From contig CABUVF010000082.1 in the NCBI GenBank assembly GCA_902494945.1, forward strand, positions 1 through 8,812: 8,812 bases of DNA, given 5' to 3'. The notes below the pieces were generated by a model. It was not told the DNA's origin and made no database searches. It saw only the letters and a list, made by a program, of their open reading frames with translations. The stretch comes from an uncultured Collinsella sp. GTDB lineage: Bacteria > Actinomycetota > Coriobacteriia > Coriobacteriales > Coriobacteriaceae. Both the position numbers and the translations under genes were made by a program. Shown here one piece after another: positions 1-7,078 of this stretch. How positions within the stretch are numbered: the stretch's first letter is position 1; each line of letters starts with the position of its first letter.

Positions 1-1766
1 AGCCACTTGATGGCGCCAGCGGGGTCGCGAGTAAGGTCGATATATTCCTTACCGCGCGGGGCGAGCAGCTTAATGCCCAGGCGATCGGTGTCGGCCTTCA
101 TGTCGTTGTAGTAGCTACGAACCTGCGGGGCGAGCACGATGACGTCGTACTGATCCATGATGGCAGTGTGCTGGCCATAGGCACCTGCGGAGGAAGCGAT
201 GTTCTCTCCGGTCTGTGCGGCACCTTCCTTGATGGCGTTGGCGAGCATGGCAGAGGTTCCGTCGCCGGCGCACAGGACGAGGACCTTCAGGCCATCGACA
301 TGCTTCTTGGCGGATGCGTCGGCAGCGGGCTCGGACTCGGGCTGATCGGCGACAGACTTGCTGTCGGCGGCGGCAACAGTCGTCTCGACGGAAGCGGTAG
401 CCTGCTCGACAGCGGGCGCAGAGGGCTTGGCGGCGATGTCAGCGGCACCATTGGACTCGAGACCCAGCTCGGCGGCGCGCTCGGCCTCCTGGTCGCAGAG
501 CAGCTTATCGTATGCCTTCAAGAACGGCAGGTAGATGATGGCGTCCAGCAAGATGATAATCGCGACAAATACCAGGGCAATAAGCTGGAAGTTCGTGGTG
601 ATGAAAATGCCGATGGGGGCGGGGGTGGCCCACGGCACCACGAAGGAGAAACCGTTCATGCCCACGTTATCGATAAAGAACTTGGCAACACTCACGTTGA
701 CGCAGCCGGCGGTAACAAAGGGGATGAGCATGTAGGGGTTAAGGATCATCGGCGCGCCAAAGAGCAGCGGTTCGTTGACGGCGAAGGCAACAGGAACAAT
801 CGAGGCCTTACCGACGGCTTTGAGCTGCTTGGACTTCATAAAGAGAATCAGCAGAAGCGGCACGATGAACGTGGCGCCGGTGCCGCCGAACTCACCCACG
901 AGCGACATGTTAAAGGTGAGGGAGTGGGCGGGGTGACCACCGGCCAGCAGAACCTGCAGGTTCTCGGCCTGGTTGGCAAGACGGATGGGGTCGATGCCCG
1001 GCTGGACGATCGAGGGGCCGTGGACGCCGATGAACCAGAAGAATGCGGTGGCAGCCTGGATAAGGATAAGGCCAGGATAGGTTTCTGCAGCGGTAAAGAG
1101 CGGGGAGAGCAGTTTGATAAGCAGCTCAGAGAACGGAACGCCCATGAGGTTGCGCACGACGACATCGATGATGCCGCAGATGATGACGGCGCCGCCAAAG
1201 GGGATGATGTCGCGGAAGTTCTGAGCGATGGCGCCCGGGACCTCCTTGGGCAGCTTAATGGTCAGATCGCGCGAGACGCAGAACTTATAGACCCGCACGG
1301 TAATGAACGCGGCGATATAGGCCGAGAACAGACCGCGCGTACCCATGCTGGTGCAGTCGAAGACCGAAAGCTCGGAGCCGTTGAACTTGGTGGTGAACTG
1401 CGTAACGGCGAGCAGCAGCATGCTGCACTGGGCGGCCACCATGGTGGAGCCGTCGTTGAGCACCTTGCCGGCGGGCATGCGACGGTTCATGGATGCCGTG
1501 AAGTTCTTGGCAGTGGTGCCGGCAACCATAATGCCCATGACGCCCATGGTGAAGTTGTACAGCTTATTGCACCAGTCGATGAGCGGCTGGGGCAGCGTGA
1601 TGCCAACTACGCCAGGAAGGGTGGCGATCAACAGAAAGATCGAAGAGGTGAGGACGATGGGCATGCACCCAAGGAATCCGTCCTTAATGGCCTGGAGGTA
1701 GATGTTCCTCGAGATCTTCTCAAAGAACGGCTGATGCTTTTCGAGCATCTTTACGATGGCGTCCAT
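1..1766 (-). CDS. lacE: Lac-family PTS permease EIICB (LacE-like), copy 1, 3' end cut by window edge
   Basis: Membrane sugar permease of the phosphoenolpyruvate phosphotransferase system; it imports a beta-linked disaccharide and phosphorylates it. The 588 complete codons begin MDAIVKMLEKHQPFFEKISR and run off the left edge at a point matching about seven residues before the end of copy 2. Order: hydrophobic multi-span EIIC (about 1-420), an Ala/Glu/Pro-rich linker (about 424-492), then EIIB with the phospho-cysteine motif VLCAGDGTS (Cys499). The EIIC motifs GVHGPS (His249) and VNEPLLF (Glu332), known in this family to contact sugar, are present. The domain order and EIIB sequence resemble the fused lactose permease LacE rather than separate ChbB/ChbC. 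The start follows AAAGGAG. It is divergent from lacI-1 across a palindromic operator, so repression by LacI-1 is inferred. No EIIA is in the window. The sugar could also be cellobiose or N-acetyllactosamine. Confidence 0.93.
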   Translation of the reverse strand, partial: MDAIVKMLEKHQPFFEKISRNIYLQAIKDGFLGCMPIVLTSSIFLLIATLPGVVGITLPQPLIDWCNKLYNFTMGVMGIMVAGTTAKNFTASMNRRMPAGKVLNDGSTMVAAQCSMLLLAVTQFTTKFNGSELSVFDCTSMGTRGLFSAYIAAFITVRVYKFCVSRDLTIKLPKEVPGAIAQNFRDIIPFGGAVIICGIIDVVVRNLMGVPFSELLIKLLSPLFTAAETYPGLILIQAATAFFWFIGVHGPSIVQPGIDPIRLANQAENLQVLLAGGHPAHSLTFNMSLVGEFGGTGATFIVPLLLILFMKSKQLKAVGKASIVPVAFAVNEPLLFGAPMILNPYMLIPFVTAGCVNVSVAKFFIDNVGMNGFSFVVPWATPAPIGIFITTNFQLIALVFVAIIILLDAIIYLPFLKAYDKLLCDQEAERAAELGLESNGAADIAAKPSAPAVEQATASVETTVAAADSKSVADQPESEPAADASAKKHVDGLKVLVLCAGDGTSAMLANAIKEGAAQTGENIASSAGAYGQHTAIMDQYDVIVLAPQVRSYYNDMKADTDRLGIKLLAPRGKEYIDLTRDPAGAIKW

Positions 1767-1842
1767 AGAGCTCCTTTGCTGCTTGGTGCGCGATGCATAT
1801 GGATGGAACTTGTCGTCGATGGATGGTCAGGACTGCCCGGAA

Positions 1843-1862
1843 ACCTTCCAGCTAGGGAAGGT
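1843..1862 (-). other. Short perfect hairpin in the probable lacE-1 leader
   Basis: A 7-bp perfect stem (ACCTTCC / GGAAGGT) closes a 6-nt loop, about 77 nt upstream of the lacE-1 start and just downstream of the operator. It would lie in the 5' leader if transcription starts near the operator. It has no T-tract, so it is not an intrinsic terminator. A role in transcript stability is possible; nothing more can be shown. Confidence 0.35.
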
Positions 1863-1865
1863 GTT

Positions 1866-1891
1866 ACGAAATGACAACGTTGTCATTTCGT
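1866..1891. promoter_or_regulatory. Perfect 26-bp palindromic LacI-family operator (O1)
   Basis: Each half-site is ACGAAATGACAAC, and the two halves meet at a central CG between 1878 and 1879. The palindrome is perfect over 26 bp. The inner 16 bp fit the relaxed LacI/CcpA-type pattern WTGNNANCGNTNNCAW. The site sits in the divergent region between lacE-1 and lacI-1. The natural inference is that LacI-1 binds here to repress lacE-1. A minus-strand TTGTCA within it could serve as a -35 element. Confidence 0.8.
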
Positions 1892-1892
1892 T

Positions 1893-1911
1893 AATGACAA
1901 CGTAAGACATT
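1893..1911. promoter_or_regulatory. Second, imperfect O1 operator copy
   Basis: AATGACAACGT repeats exactly the left half and centre of the perfect palindrome. The right side (AAGACATT) keeps only the outer ATT/AAT symmetry and appears shifted by one base. Its centre is 23 bp from that of O1, about two helical turns, so two repressor dimers could bind on the same face of the DNA. Confidence 0.6.
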
Positions 1912-1939
1912 TTGGGAAGAGCAACAAGGATTTACAGGT

Positions 1940-1966
1940 GAACGGTCGATATTGTCCGATAAACGG
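1940..1966 (+). promoter_or_regulatory. Conserved block upstream of the lacI-1 promoter
   Basis: GAACGGT, then TTGTCCGATAAACGG starting 12 nt after the first base of GAACGGT. The same layout with three transitions lies upstream of the lacI-2 promoter at 7046-7072. It may be a binding site or simply residue of the module duplication. It contains two CGATA pentamers 10 bp apart. Confidence 0.45.
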
Positions 1967-1971
1967 CTGAT

Positions 1972-1998
1972 TTGTCAGTCGGGCAGGTAGTGTATGCT
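1972..1998 (+). promoter_or_regulatory. Probable promoter of lacI-1
   Basis: TTGTCA at 1972-1977 and TATGCT at 1993-1998, with a short 15-nt spacer. The -35 is at the same offset from the conserved upstream block as the better TTGACA promoter of lacI-2 (32 versus 33 nt). The -10 overlaps the first in-frame ATG (1994), which argues that translation starts further downstream. Confidence 0.5.
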
Positions 1999-2041
1999 AG
2001 AACGCAAAAAAACAATCGATTCAAAACCGACTGGAGAAGTA

Positions 2042-3052
2042 GTGGCAACGATGGACAAGAAAAATGTCTCAATGAACGATGTGGCAGTTGCCGCGGGCGT
2101 TTCTCTCAAGACGGTGTCGCGCGTGATCAACGAGCCCGATAGCGTGCGCGAGTCGACACGCGATAAGGTCCATTCCGCAATGGAGACGCTCGGGTTTCGA
2201 ACCAACTTTGCCGCGCGTTCGCTCAAGTTGGGCCGTTACGGGTGCATCGGCGTGGTGCTGTTCCACTTGTCGGGCGGTGCCGTGGACATGATTGACGGTA
2301 TCGCCGATGCCGCCGAAGAACGCGGCTTTGCTCTCACGATGATCAAAAAGCGGGCGGGGGAGAAGATGACCCTTGCCGATGCGGCGCGCAGGATGTCGCA
2401 GCTGCCTGTTGATGGCATGATCTTCAACCTGCGTCAGATGGTTGATGACTTTGATACCTTTGAGGCGCCGAAAGACCTCAAGACGGTGATTATTACGCCG
2501 ATGGAGCATCCTACCTGCTCCACCGTCAGTGACGACCAAGAGGGCGGCGCGCGCATGGCGTGCGAGTACTTCTTGAATCACGGGCACAAGAACGTGTACT
2601 TCGTTTCTGGTAAAAAAGAGTCACTGTCGAGCCAATGTCGTATGAAAGGCTGGCGTGCGGCGCTCGAGGCGCGCGGCATTGAGCCGCCCGAGCCTCTGCG
2701 GGGCGATTGGAATGCGGATAGCGGGTATGCCGCGGGCCTCGTGCTTGCCGATAAACCCGACTGCACGGCAGTCCTGGCCGCCAACGACTGCATGGCGAAC
2801 GGCGTGATGATGGCCTTGCGCGACAAGGGGCTCAGTGTGCCCAATGATGTGTCCGTGATCGGCTTCGACGATGAGCTCTATAAGACGATTCCCAACTCGA
2901 TTCTGACGTCGGTGAAGTTTCGCCACCGCGAGCTGGGCGTCCGTGCGCTCAACGAGGTCGTCGCGGGTCTGGAAGCTCCGAGCTCCAGAAGCCGTACGCT
3001 CGTCTCGGGCGTGTTGGTCGAGCGTTCCAGCGTAAGGGATCTGCGGGCGTAG
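2042..3052 (+). CDS. LacI-family transcriptional repressor 1
   Basis: DNA-binding sugar-responsive regulator of about 336 residues, the usual LacI-family length. From the chosen GTG start, the helix-turn-helix SMNDVAVAAGVSLKTVSRVI spans roughly residues 10-29, followed by the hinge (AARSLKLGRYG, whose Leu would enter the central CG of the operator). A periplasmic-binding-protein-like effector domain runs to the C-terminus, with family motifs RGDW-ADSGY, AVLAANDCMANGV and DVSVIGFDD. The GTG at 2042 has GGAG five nt upstream. An in-frame ATG at 1994 has only a weak AGG and overlaps the likely -10 box; an ATG at 2051 is also possible. It is divergent from lacE-1 and is the obvious candidate to bind the O1 palindromes. 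It is clearly paralogous to LacI-2 but has a different recognition pair (Leu-Lys after GVS). The effector is unknown. Confidence 0.93.
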   Translation: MATMDKKNVSMNDVAVAAGVSLKTVSRVINEPDSVRESTRDKVHSAMETLGFRTNFAARSLKLGRYGCIGVVLFHLSGGAVDMIDGIADAAEERGFALTMIKKRAGEKMTLADAARRMSQLPVDGMIFNLRQMVDDFDTFEAPKDLKTVIITPMEHPTCSTVSDDQEGGARMACEYFLNHGHKNVYFVSGKKESLSSQCRMKGWRAALEARGIEPPEPLRGDWNADSGYAAGLVLADKPDCTAVLAANDCMANGVMMALRDKGLSVPNDVSVIGFDDELYKTIPNSILTSVKFRHRELGVRALNEVVAGLEAPSSRSRTLVSGVLVERSSVRDLRA

Positions 3053-3069
3053 ACGTGCTCGGCCTGCTC

Positions 3070-3126
3070 GTCTAAATCTGTAACAGGTGGGACCCGAAAA
3101 CTCGGCTAGATGTTACAGATTTAGAC
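3070..3126 (+). repeat. 57-bp inverted repeat, unit R1
   Basis: Arm GTCTAAATCTGTAACA (3070-3085), 25-nt spacer, arm TGTTACAGATTTAGAC (3111-3126). The arms are perfectly complementary over 16 bp. The spacer can form an inner stem CCGA/TCGG. It starts 17 nt after the lacI-1 stop codon. Confidence 0.92.
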
Positions 3127-3150
3127 AATTCGGCCCGGCTTATTCCGTTT

Positions 3151-3207
3151 GTCTCGATCTGTAACAGTTAGGAGTGAAATGGCCAGCCAGGTGTTACAGA
3201 TCTAGAT
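3151..3207 (+). repeat. 57-bp inverted repeat, unit R2
   Basis: Arm GTCTCGATCTGTAACA (3151-3166), 25-nt spacer, arm TGTTACAGATCTAGAT (3192-3207). Two of 16 positions are not Watson-Crick; one of these is G-U in plus-strand RNA. The spacer is the most divergent of the six, with an inner TGGC/GCCA stem. It starts 81 bp after R1. Confidence 0.9.
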
Positions 3208-3230
3208 TGATTGGATTGACCCATCTGTTT

Positions 3231-3287
3231 GTCTCGATCTGTAACATCTAAGCGGTCAAAAGCGGTCTACATGTTACAGATTGAGAT
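3231..3287 (+). repeat. 57-bp inverted repeat, unit R3
   Basis: Arm GTCTCGATCTGTAACA (3231-3246), 25-nt spacer containing AGCGGTC twice, arm TGTTACAGATTGAGAT (3272-3287). Both arm differences are G-U in plus-strand RNA. It starts 80 bp after R2. Confidence 0.92.
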
Positions 3288-3309
3288 TTTCGGCTTGGCC
3301 TGTGCGTTC

Positions 3310-3366
3310 ATCTCGATCTGTAACAGCTAGGACCGAAAAACTCGGCTAGATGTTACAGATTGAGAT
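3310..3366 (+). repeat. 57-bp inverted repeat, unit R4
   Basis: Arm ATCTCGATCTGTAACA (3310-3325), 25-nt spacer with CCGA/TCGG and flanking CTAG, arm TGTTACAGATTGAGAT (3351-3366). The pairing extends outward four more bases (GTTC/GAAC, 3306-3370), giving 20 bp with one G-U. It is the last unit of the first array, 79 bp after R3. Confidence 0.93.
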
Positions 3367-3393
3367 GAACAGGAGGACGGGTGCGGTCTAAAC

Positions 3394-3438
3394 AAAATGG
3401 CCCGCGCATCACGCATCGATGCACGGGCCATTTTTTTT
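3394..3438. terminator. Bidirectional intrinsic terminator between lacI-1 array and lacE-2
   Basis: A 16-bp stem (3394-3409 with 3419-3434) closes a 9-nt loop. Eight T follow on the plus strand (3431-3438); on the minus strand the stem ends in TTTTGTTT. The single non-Watson-Crick pair is G-U in minus-strand RNA but C-A in plus-strand RNA, so it fits the minus-strand lacE-2 end (stop about 30 nt away) slightly better. It probably also ends lacI-1 transcripts after they cross the repeat array. Confidence 0.92.
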
Positions 3439-3465
3439 CTGCGAGCGGCAGGTGGCGTCAGCGTC

Positions 3466-5226
3466 TTATGCCTCGAGGTTTTCCTCGATCCAGGCGACGG
3501 CACCCTTGGGGTCCTTAGTGAGGTCGATGTACTGTTTGCCCTTGGGCGACAGCAGCGTGATGCCCAGGCGGTCGGTGTCGGCCTTCATCTCGTTGTAATA
3601 GGTGCGAACCTGCGGAGCCAGGACGATGACGTTGTACTGGTCCATGATGGCGTAGTGGCTGCCGTAGGCACCGGCGTTGGCGGTAATGTCGATGCCCAGC
3701 TCGTCGGCGCCTTCCTTAAGCGCGTTGGCGAGCAGTGCAGAGGTGCCGGCGCCAGCGCACAGAACCAGAACCCTCAGATCCTTGCCCTTAAGGGCGGACG
3801 GAGCTGCGGAGGCCTCAGTGGCAGAAGCGGTCTCGACAACAGGAGCCTCAACGGCGGGGGCGGCAGCGGTCTTGACGGCCTTGGTCTCCTCGGCCTCTTC
3901 TTCGGCCAGGGTCTCGGCCTCCTGCTTGCACAGGACGTTGTCGTAGGCCTTGCAGAACGGGTAGTAGATTAAGAAGTCAACGACCAGCAGGACGACAACC
4001 AGGACCAGAGAGATCGGCTGGAAGTTGGTGTCGATGAAGGTGCCGATCGGTCCGGGGAGTGCCCACGGCATGGCATAGATAAAGCCGTTCATGCCCAAAA
4101 AGTCGATGAAGAACTTACCAATGAGGACGTTGGCCACGGGGGCAAACAGGAACGGGATCAGGAAGTACGGGTTGAGGATGATGGGCGCGGCGAACAGCAG
4201 CGGTTCGTTGACGGCGAACATCACGGGTACGACAGAGGCTTTGCCGACGGCCTTGAGCTGCTTGGAGCGCATAAAGAGCAGGAAGATGATCGGGACAATG
4301 AACGTGGCGCCGGTGCCGCCGAGTTCGCCGATGTAGTTACCGAAGTTCTCGGTCAGGGCGAGGGCGGGGTGACCGCCGGCCTGCAGCGTGGCGAGGTTGG
4401 TGGTGATGTTGCCAAACAGCGCGGCGTTGAGGGCAGGCTTAACGACCGAGGGGCCGTGGATGCCCATGAACCAGAACAGCGGGATCATGAACCAGATGAG
4501 GGCGAGGCCGGCGTAGGAATCGGCAGCGGCGAACAGCGGGCTCACCAGCGTGGAGATGACGTTGGCAAACGGGACGGCCAAGCAGGTGCGGCAGATAACG
4601 TCGATGACGGCGACAAACAGGATGGAGAAGCTGAAGGCGAAGATGTCGCGGAAGTTCTGGGCGATGGCGCCGGGGACTTCTTTGGGCAGCTTGATGGTGA
4701 TGTCTCGCTTAATGCAGAAGGCATAGATGTTGACCGTGGCAAATGCGGCGACAAAGGAGCTCAGTAGGCCCTTGGTGCCCATGTTGTCGGTAAAGAACAC
4801 CGAGACATCGGCACCGTCGATCTTGGCACTCGTCTGGGTAACGGCCAAGATGAGCATAGCGCACATGGCGGCGACCATGGTGCTCGTGGCGTTGATGGCC
4901 TTGCCGGCAGGCATGCGGCGGTTCTTGGAGCCGGTCAGCGCGCTTGCGGTGGTGCCGGCGACCATGATGCCCACGACGCCCATCGTGAAGTTGTAAACCT
5001 TGTTGCAGAAGTTCACGACGTCGACGTTCCACCAGTCGGGCAGCGTAAAGCCGCCGACCGTGGCGACAACGCCCGGCAGGGTCGAAATAAGCAGGAAGAC
5101 AGAAGAAGACAGGATGATGGGCATTGCTGCCAAAAAGCCGTCTTTAATGGCCTGAAGGTAGATGTTCTTAGAGACCTTGTCGAAGTACGGCTGACCTTTC
5201 TCCAAGAACTTAACGATCGATTCCAT
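3466..5226 (-). CDS. lacE: Lac-family PTS permease EIICB (LacE-like), copy 2
   Basis: Complete 586-residue fused permease that imports and phosphorylates a disaccharide at the membrane. EIIC occupies about 1-430, with GIHGPS (His257) and AVNEPLLF (Glu341), the conserved sugar/phosphate-site motifs of this family. An Ala/Glu-rich acidic linker (about 433-483) leads to EIIB with VLCAGAGTS (phospho-acceptor Cys490), AGAYGSHY and VIVLAPQVRTYYNEMKADTDRLGI. The C-terminal part closely resembles Lactococcus/Staphylococcus LacE as I recall it. The start is preceded by GAGGAG eight nt upstream. It lies 176 nt downstream of the GH1 gene on the same strand, so both probably form one operon repressed by LacI-2. 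It is close in sequence to copy 1, the linker being the least alike. No EIIA (LacF) is encoded nearby, so one must be supplied from elsewhere. Exact sugar specificity cannot be read from sequence. Confidence 0.95.
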   Translation of the reverse strand: MESIVKFLEKGQPYFDKVSKNIYLQAIKDGFLAAMPIILSSSVFLLISTLPGVVATVGGFTLPDWWNVDVVNFCNKVYNFTMGVVGIMVAGTTASALTGSKNRRMPAGKAINATSTMVAAMCAMLILAVTQTSAKIDGADVSVFFTDNMGTKGLLSSFVAAFATVNIYAFCIKRDITIKLPKEVPGAIAQNFRDIFAFSFSILFVAVIDVICRTCLAVPFANVISTLVSPLFAAADSYAGLALIWFMIPLFWFMGIHGPSVVKPALNAALFGNITTNLATLQAGGHPALALTENFGNYIGELGGTGATFIVPIIFLLFMRSKQLKAVGKASVVPVMFAVNEPLLFAAPIILNPYFLIPFLFAPVANVLIGKFFIDFLGMNGFIYAMPWALPGPIGTFIDTNFQPISLVLVVVLLVVDFLIYYPFCKAYDNVLCKQEAETLAEEEAEETKAVKTAAAPAVEAPVVETASATEASAAPSALKGKDLRVLVLCAGAGTSALLANALKEGADELGIDITANAGAYGSHYAIMDQYNVIVLAPQVRTYYNEMKADTDRLGITLLSPKGKQYIDLTKDPKGAVAWIEENLEA

Positions 5227-5339
5227 AGTTCACGCTCCTCTTTGCATGAAATCTTAATGGCATGGACGTTGAAAACCTATATGGTCTCCCGCTTGCTAAA
5301 AGCCCGGGTGCAGGCGGGGTCGGTCCCAGGGGGAGAGAG

Positions 5340-5376
5340 GGGAGCGGCTGGGTTTGTATCGCATAGGGCCGCTCCC
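5340..5376 (-). other. GC-rich intercistronic hairpin between GH1 and lacE-2
   Basis: A perfect 9-bp stem (GGGAGCGGC 5340-5348 with GCCGCTCCC 5368-5376) closes a 19-nt loop in the 176-nt gap between the two minus-strand genes. No T-run follows on either strand, so it is not a standard terminator. In the minus-strand transcript it lies about 26 nt past the GH1 stop, where it could protect the upstream message or mark an RNA processing point and so set unequal expression of the two genes. I see no convincing promoter in the gap. Confidence 0.55.
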
Positions 5377-5402
5377 TTCTCGGGGGAAAGCGAGGCGATG
5401 CG

Positions 5403-6851
5403 CTACTGCGCGTCCGCCATAGTGTCGGCGAGCTCCTTGTACCAGAGTGCCGACTGCTTGATGTAGCGTTTTTGCGTGTCGAAGTCGATGTAGAACAGGC
5501 CGTAGCGCTTGTTATAGCCATTGGCCCACGAGAACTGGTCCTGCAGGCTCCAGATAAAGTAGCCCTGGACGTCGACGCCCTCGGCGCGCGCCTGGAGCAC
5601 CTTCTCCATGTGCTGGTCGACAAAGTCGATGCGCTCGGGATCGGCGACGATGCCGTTTGCGTCGGGCTCGGGGTCCTTGTGGCCCAGGCCGTTTTCGGTG
5701 ATATAGATGACGGGGAGGTTGGGATAGGTGGCGCTGATGTGCTTGAGCGTGTCGTAGAGGCCTTGCGGGTAGATGAGCCAATCCCAGTCGGTGGTGGGGA
5801 TACCCGGCATATCGACCTGCTGCCCGACGCCCTTAAACTTAAAGCACGAGGTGCCCTTGTCTCCGGTGCCGTTAAAGCTGTTGGTGGACTCGCCATCGTA
5901 GGCGGCGATAAACGCCGACTGATAGTAGTTGAGGCCGAACATATCGTTGCGGGGCGCCGCCTTGGCGAGCTCCTCCATGTCGCTGTCCTCAACCGTAAGC
6001 GTGGCGTTGTTGGCACGCAGAATCTCGTTGATGAGTGAGAGGGTGCGCGCGGAGTAGTGGCCCAGGAAGGCGCCGTCCATGATGAAGTCGGTGTAGAAGG
6101 CGTTGTACAGGTCGGCGGCGTGCTGGTCGGCGGGCGAGTCGGTGGCAGGATATGCCGGCGTCAGGACGTTGACCATGCCAATGCGGCCGCCCAGGTGCTC
6201 GGTCTCGTCAAGATCCTTATACAGGTTGACGGCGCGGGCGTGGGCAACGAGCTCGTTGTGCTGGCTCTGGATGCCGCTCGTCACATCAAAGTGATGGTTG
6301 GGCGGGAAGTTGCCTTGGATGTATTGGGAGTGCGAGAGGCTGATGAGCTCGTTGATGGTGAACCAATTCTTGACCTCGCGGAACTCGCGGAAGCAGAACT
6401 CGGCATAGCGCACATAGGCGTCGACGGTCTTGCGGTTGAGCCAGTCGCCCTGGTTGAACAGGGCGGCGGGGGAGTCAAAGTGATGCAGGGACACATAGGG
6501 CTCGACGCCATACTTTTTGCAGCAGGCGAACAGCTCGTGGTAGTGCTTAACGCCCTCGGCGAGGGGTTCGGCATCGTCGCCGTTGGGGAAGATGCGGGTC
6601 CAGGCGATGGACACACGAATGGCGTTGAGTCCATGCTCGGCAGAAAGGCGGATATCCTCCTCGTAGCGGTTGTAGAAATCACTGGCCGGGTCGGGCAAAA
6701 AGCGACCCTGGGCGACAAGGTAATCGTCCCACATGGTCTTACCCTTGCCTGCCACCTTCGTGGAACCTTCCGTTTGGTACGCGGCGGTTGCGGCGCCCCA
6801 AACAAAGCCCTTCGGCAGCTGCTGTACGCGGTTTAGCAAAGACATATGCAT
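5403..6851 (-). CDS. lacG: GH1 6-phospho-beta-galactosidase/glucosidase (LacG-like)
   Basis: Cytoplasmic glycoside hydrolase family 1 enzyme of 482 residues that cleaves the phosphorylated disaccharide delivered by the PTS. The N-terminus has the GH1 signature (FVWGAATAAYQTEG, about 16-29). The acid/base is Glu168 in FTINEL, where NEI/NEL instead of NEP is usual for phospho-specific members. The nucleophile is Glu386 in YITENG. The phosphate-binding trio Ser441, Lys448 and Tyr450 lies in FSWANGYNKRYG with the same spacing as LacG. Trp442, next to Ser441, matches the residue linked to galacto preference in LacG, whereas typical 6-phospho-beta-glucosidases carry a small residue there. I therefore favour 6-phospho-beta-galactosidase, but glucosidase activity is not excluded. 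ATG 6851 has GAGGG only 3 nt away; ATG 6845 (9 nt) may be the real start. It is first in an operon with lacE-2 and divergent from lacI-2. Confidence 0.93.
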   Translation of the reverse strand: MHMSLLNRVQQLPKGFVWGAATAAYQTEGSTKVAGKGKTMWDDYLVAQGRFLPDPASDFYNRYEEDIRLSAEHGLNAIRVSIAWTRIFPNGDDAEPLAEGVKHYHELFACCKKYGVEPYVSLHHFDSPAALFNQGDWLNRKTVDAYVRYAEFCFREFREVKNWFTINELISLSHSQYIQGNFPPNHHFDVTSGIQSQHNELVAHARAVNLYKDLDETEHLGGRIGMVNVLTPAYPATDSPADQHAADLYNAFYTDFIMDGAFLGHYSARTLSLINEILRANNATLTVEDSDMEELAKAAPRNDMFGLNYYQSAFIAAYDGESTNSFNGTGDKGTSCFKFKGVGQQVDMPGIPTTDWDWLIYPQGLYDTLKHISATYPNLPVIYITENGLGHKDPEPDANGIVADPERIDFVDQHMEKVLQARAEGVDVQGYFIWSLQDQFSWANGYNKRYGLFYIDFDTQKRYIKQSALWYKELADTMADAQ

Positions 6852-6965
6852 ACACCCTCTCGTCTCGCTGTTCGATATTGTGCGTTTGCGCTCAGGAGGC
6901 TCCCTGGTTAGCGTTCAGCGGTGAAAAAGCCCGATAAACACTATCTTAAAATGATTAGAACCAAA

Positions 6966-6981
6966 ATGAGCACGTGAACAT
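6966..6981. promoter_or_regulatory. LacI-type operator O2, copy A
   Basis: ATGAGCACGTGAACAT, a 16-bp imperfect palindrome (6 of 8 pairs) around a central CG. It shares ATGAGCACGT with two other copies. It lies about 115 nt upstream of lacG and overlaps the -35 position of a weak candidate minus-strand promoter (-10 TAAGAT at 6948-6943). Binding by LacI-2 is inferred. Confidence 0.7.
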
Positions 6982-6987
6982 TTGACA

Positions 6988-7003
6988 ATGAGCACGTTAA
7001 CAT
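6988..7003. promoter_or_regulatory. LacI-type operator O2, copy B
   Basis: ATGAGCACGTTAACAT, differing from copy A at one base. The centres are 22 bp apart, about two helical turns, as with the two O1 sites at lacE-1. It has 5 of 8 palindromic pairs. Confidence 0.7.
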
Positions 7004-7045
7004 CCGGCTGGGATGTATAGAAACAAAACAACTTCAAACAGCCGC

Positions 7046-7072
7046 GAACGGTTGTATTTGTTCGGTAAGCGG
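7046..7072 (+). promoter_or_regulatory. Conserved block upstream of the lacI-2 promoter
   Basis: GAACGGT followed by TTGTTCGGTAAGCGG at the same 12-nt offset as in the lacI-1 upstream block; 12 of 15 bases agree and all three differences are transitions. It ends six nt before the -35 box. Apart from this and the operators and promoter elements listed, I see nothing else in the 335-nt lacG/lacI-2 gap. Confidence 0.45.
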
Positions 7073-7078
7073 TTTTGA

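Noticed and set aside
727..733. ATGAGCA resembling an O2 half-site
   Set aside because: It is inside the lacE-1 coding sequence and lacks the central CG and second half; expected by chance.
1767..1865. BglG/LicT-type antiterminator target in the lacE-1 leader
   Set aside because: Only a small hairpin without an overlapping terminator is present, and no antiterminator gene is in the window; LacI-type control explains the locus better.
168..1874. 568-residue plus-strand open frame
   Set aside because: It lies antisense to the clear LacE EIICB gene, has low-complexity Gly/Asp/His-rich translation and no domain; it is a by-product of GC-rich codon use.
3070..3366. CRISPR array (repeats about 57 bp separated by 22-24 nt)
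   Set aside because: The repeats are long palindromes, the intervening DNA is itself related between units, only four units exist, and no cas gene is present.
5242..5466. 74-residue plus-strand small ORF in the lacG-lacE-2 gap
   Set aside because: It overlaps the GH1 3' end, has no ribosome site and no recognisable content.
6057..6836. 259-residue plus-strand open frame
   Set aside because: It is antisense to the GH1 gene, whose catalytic motifs are intact; the translation shows no domain.
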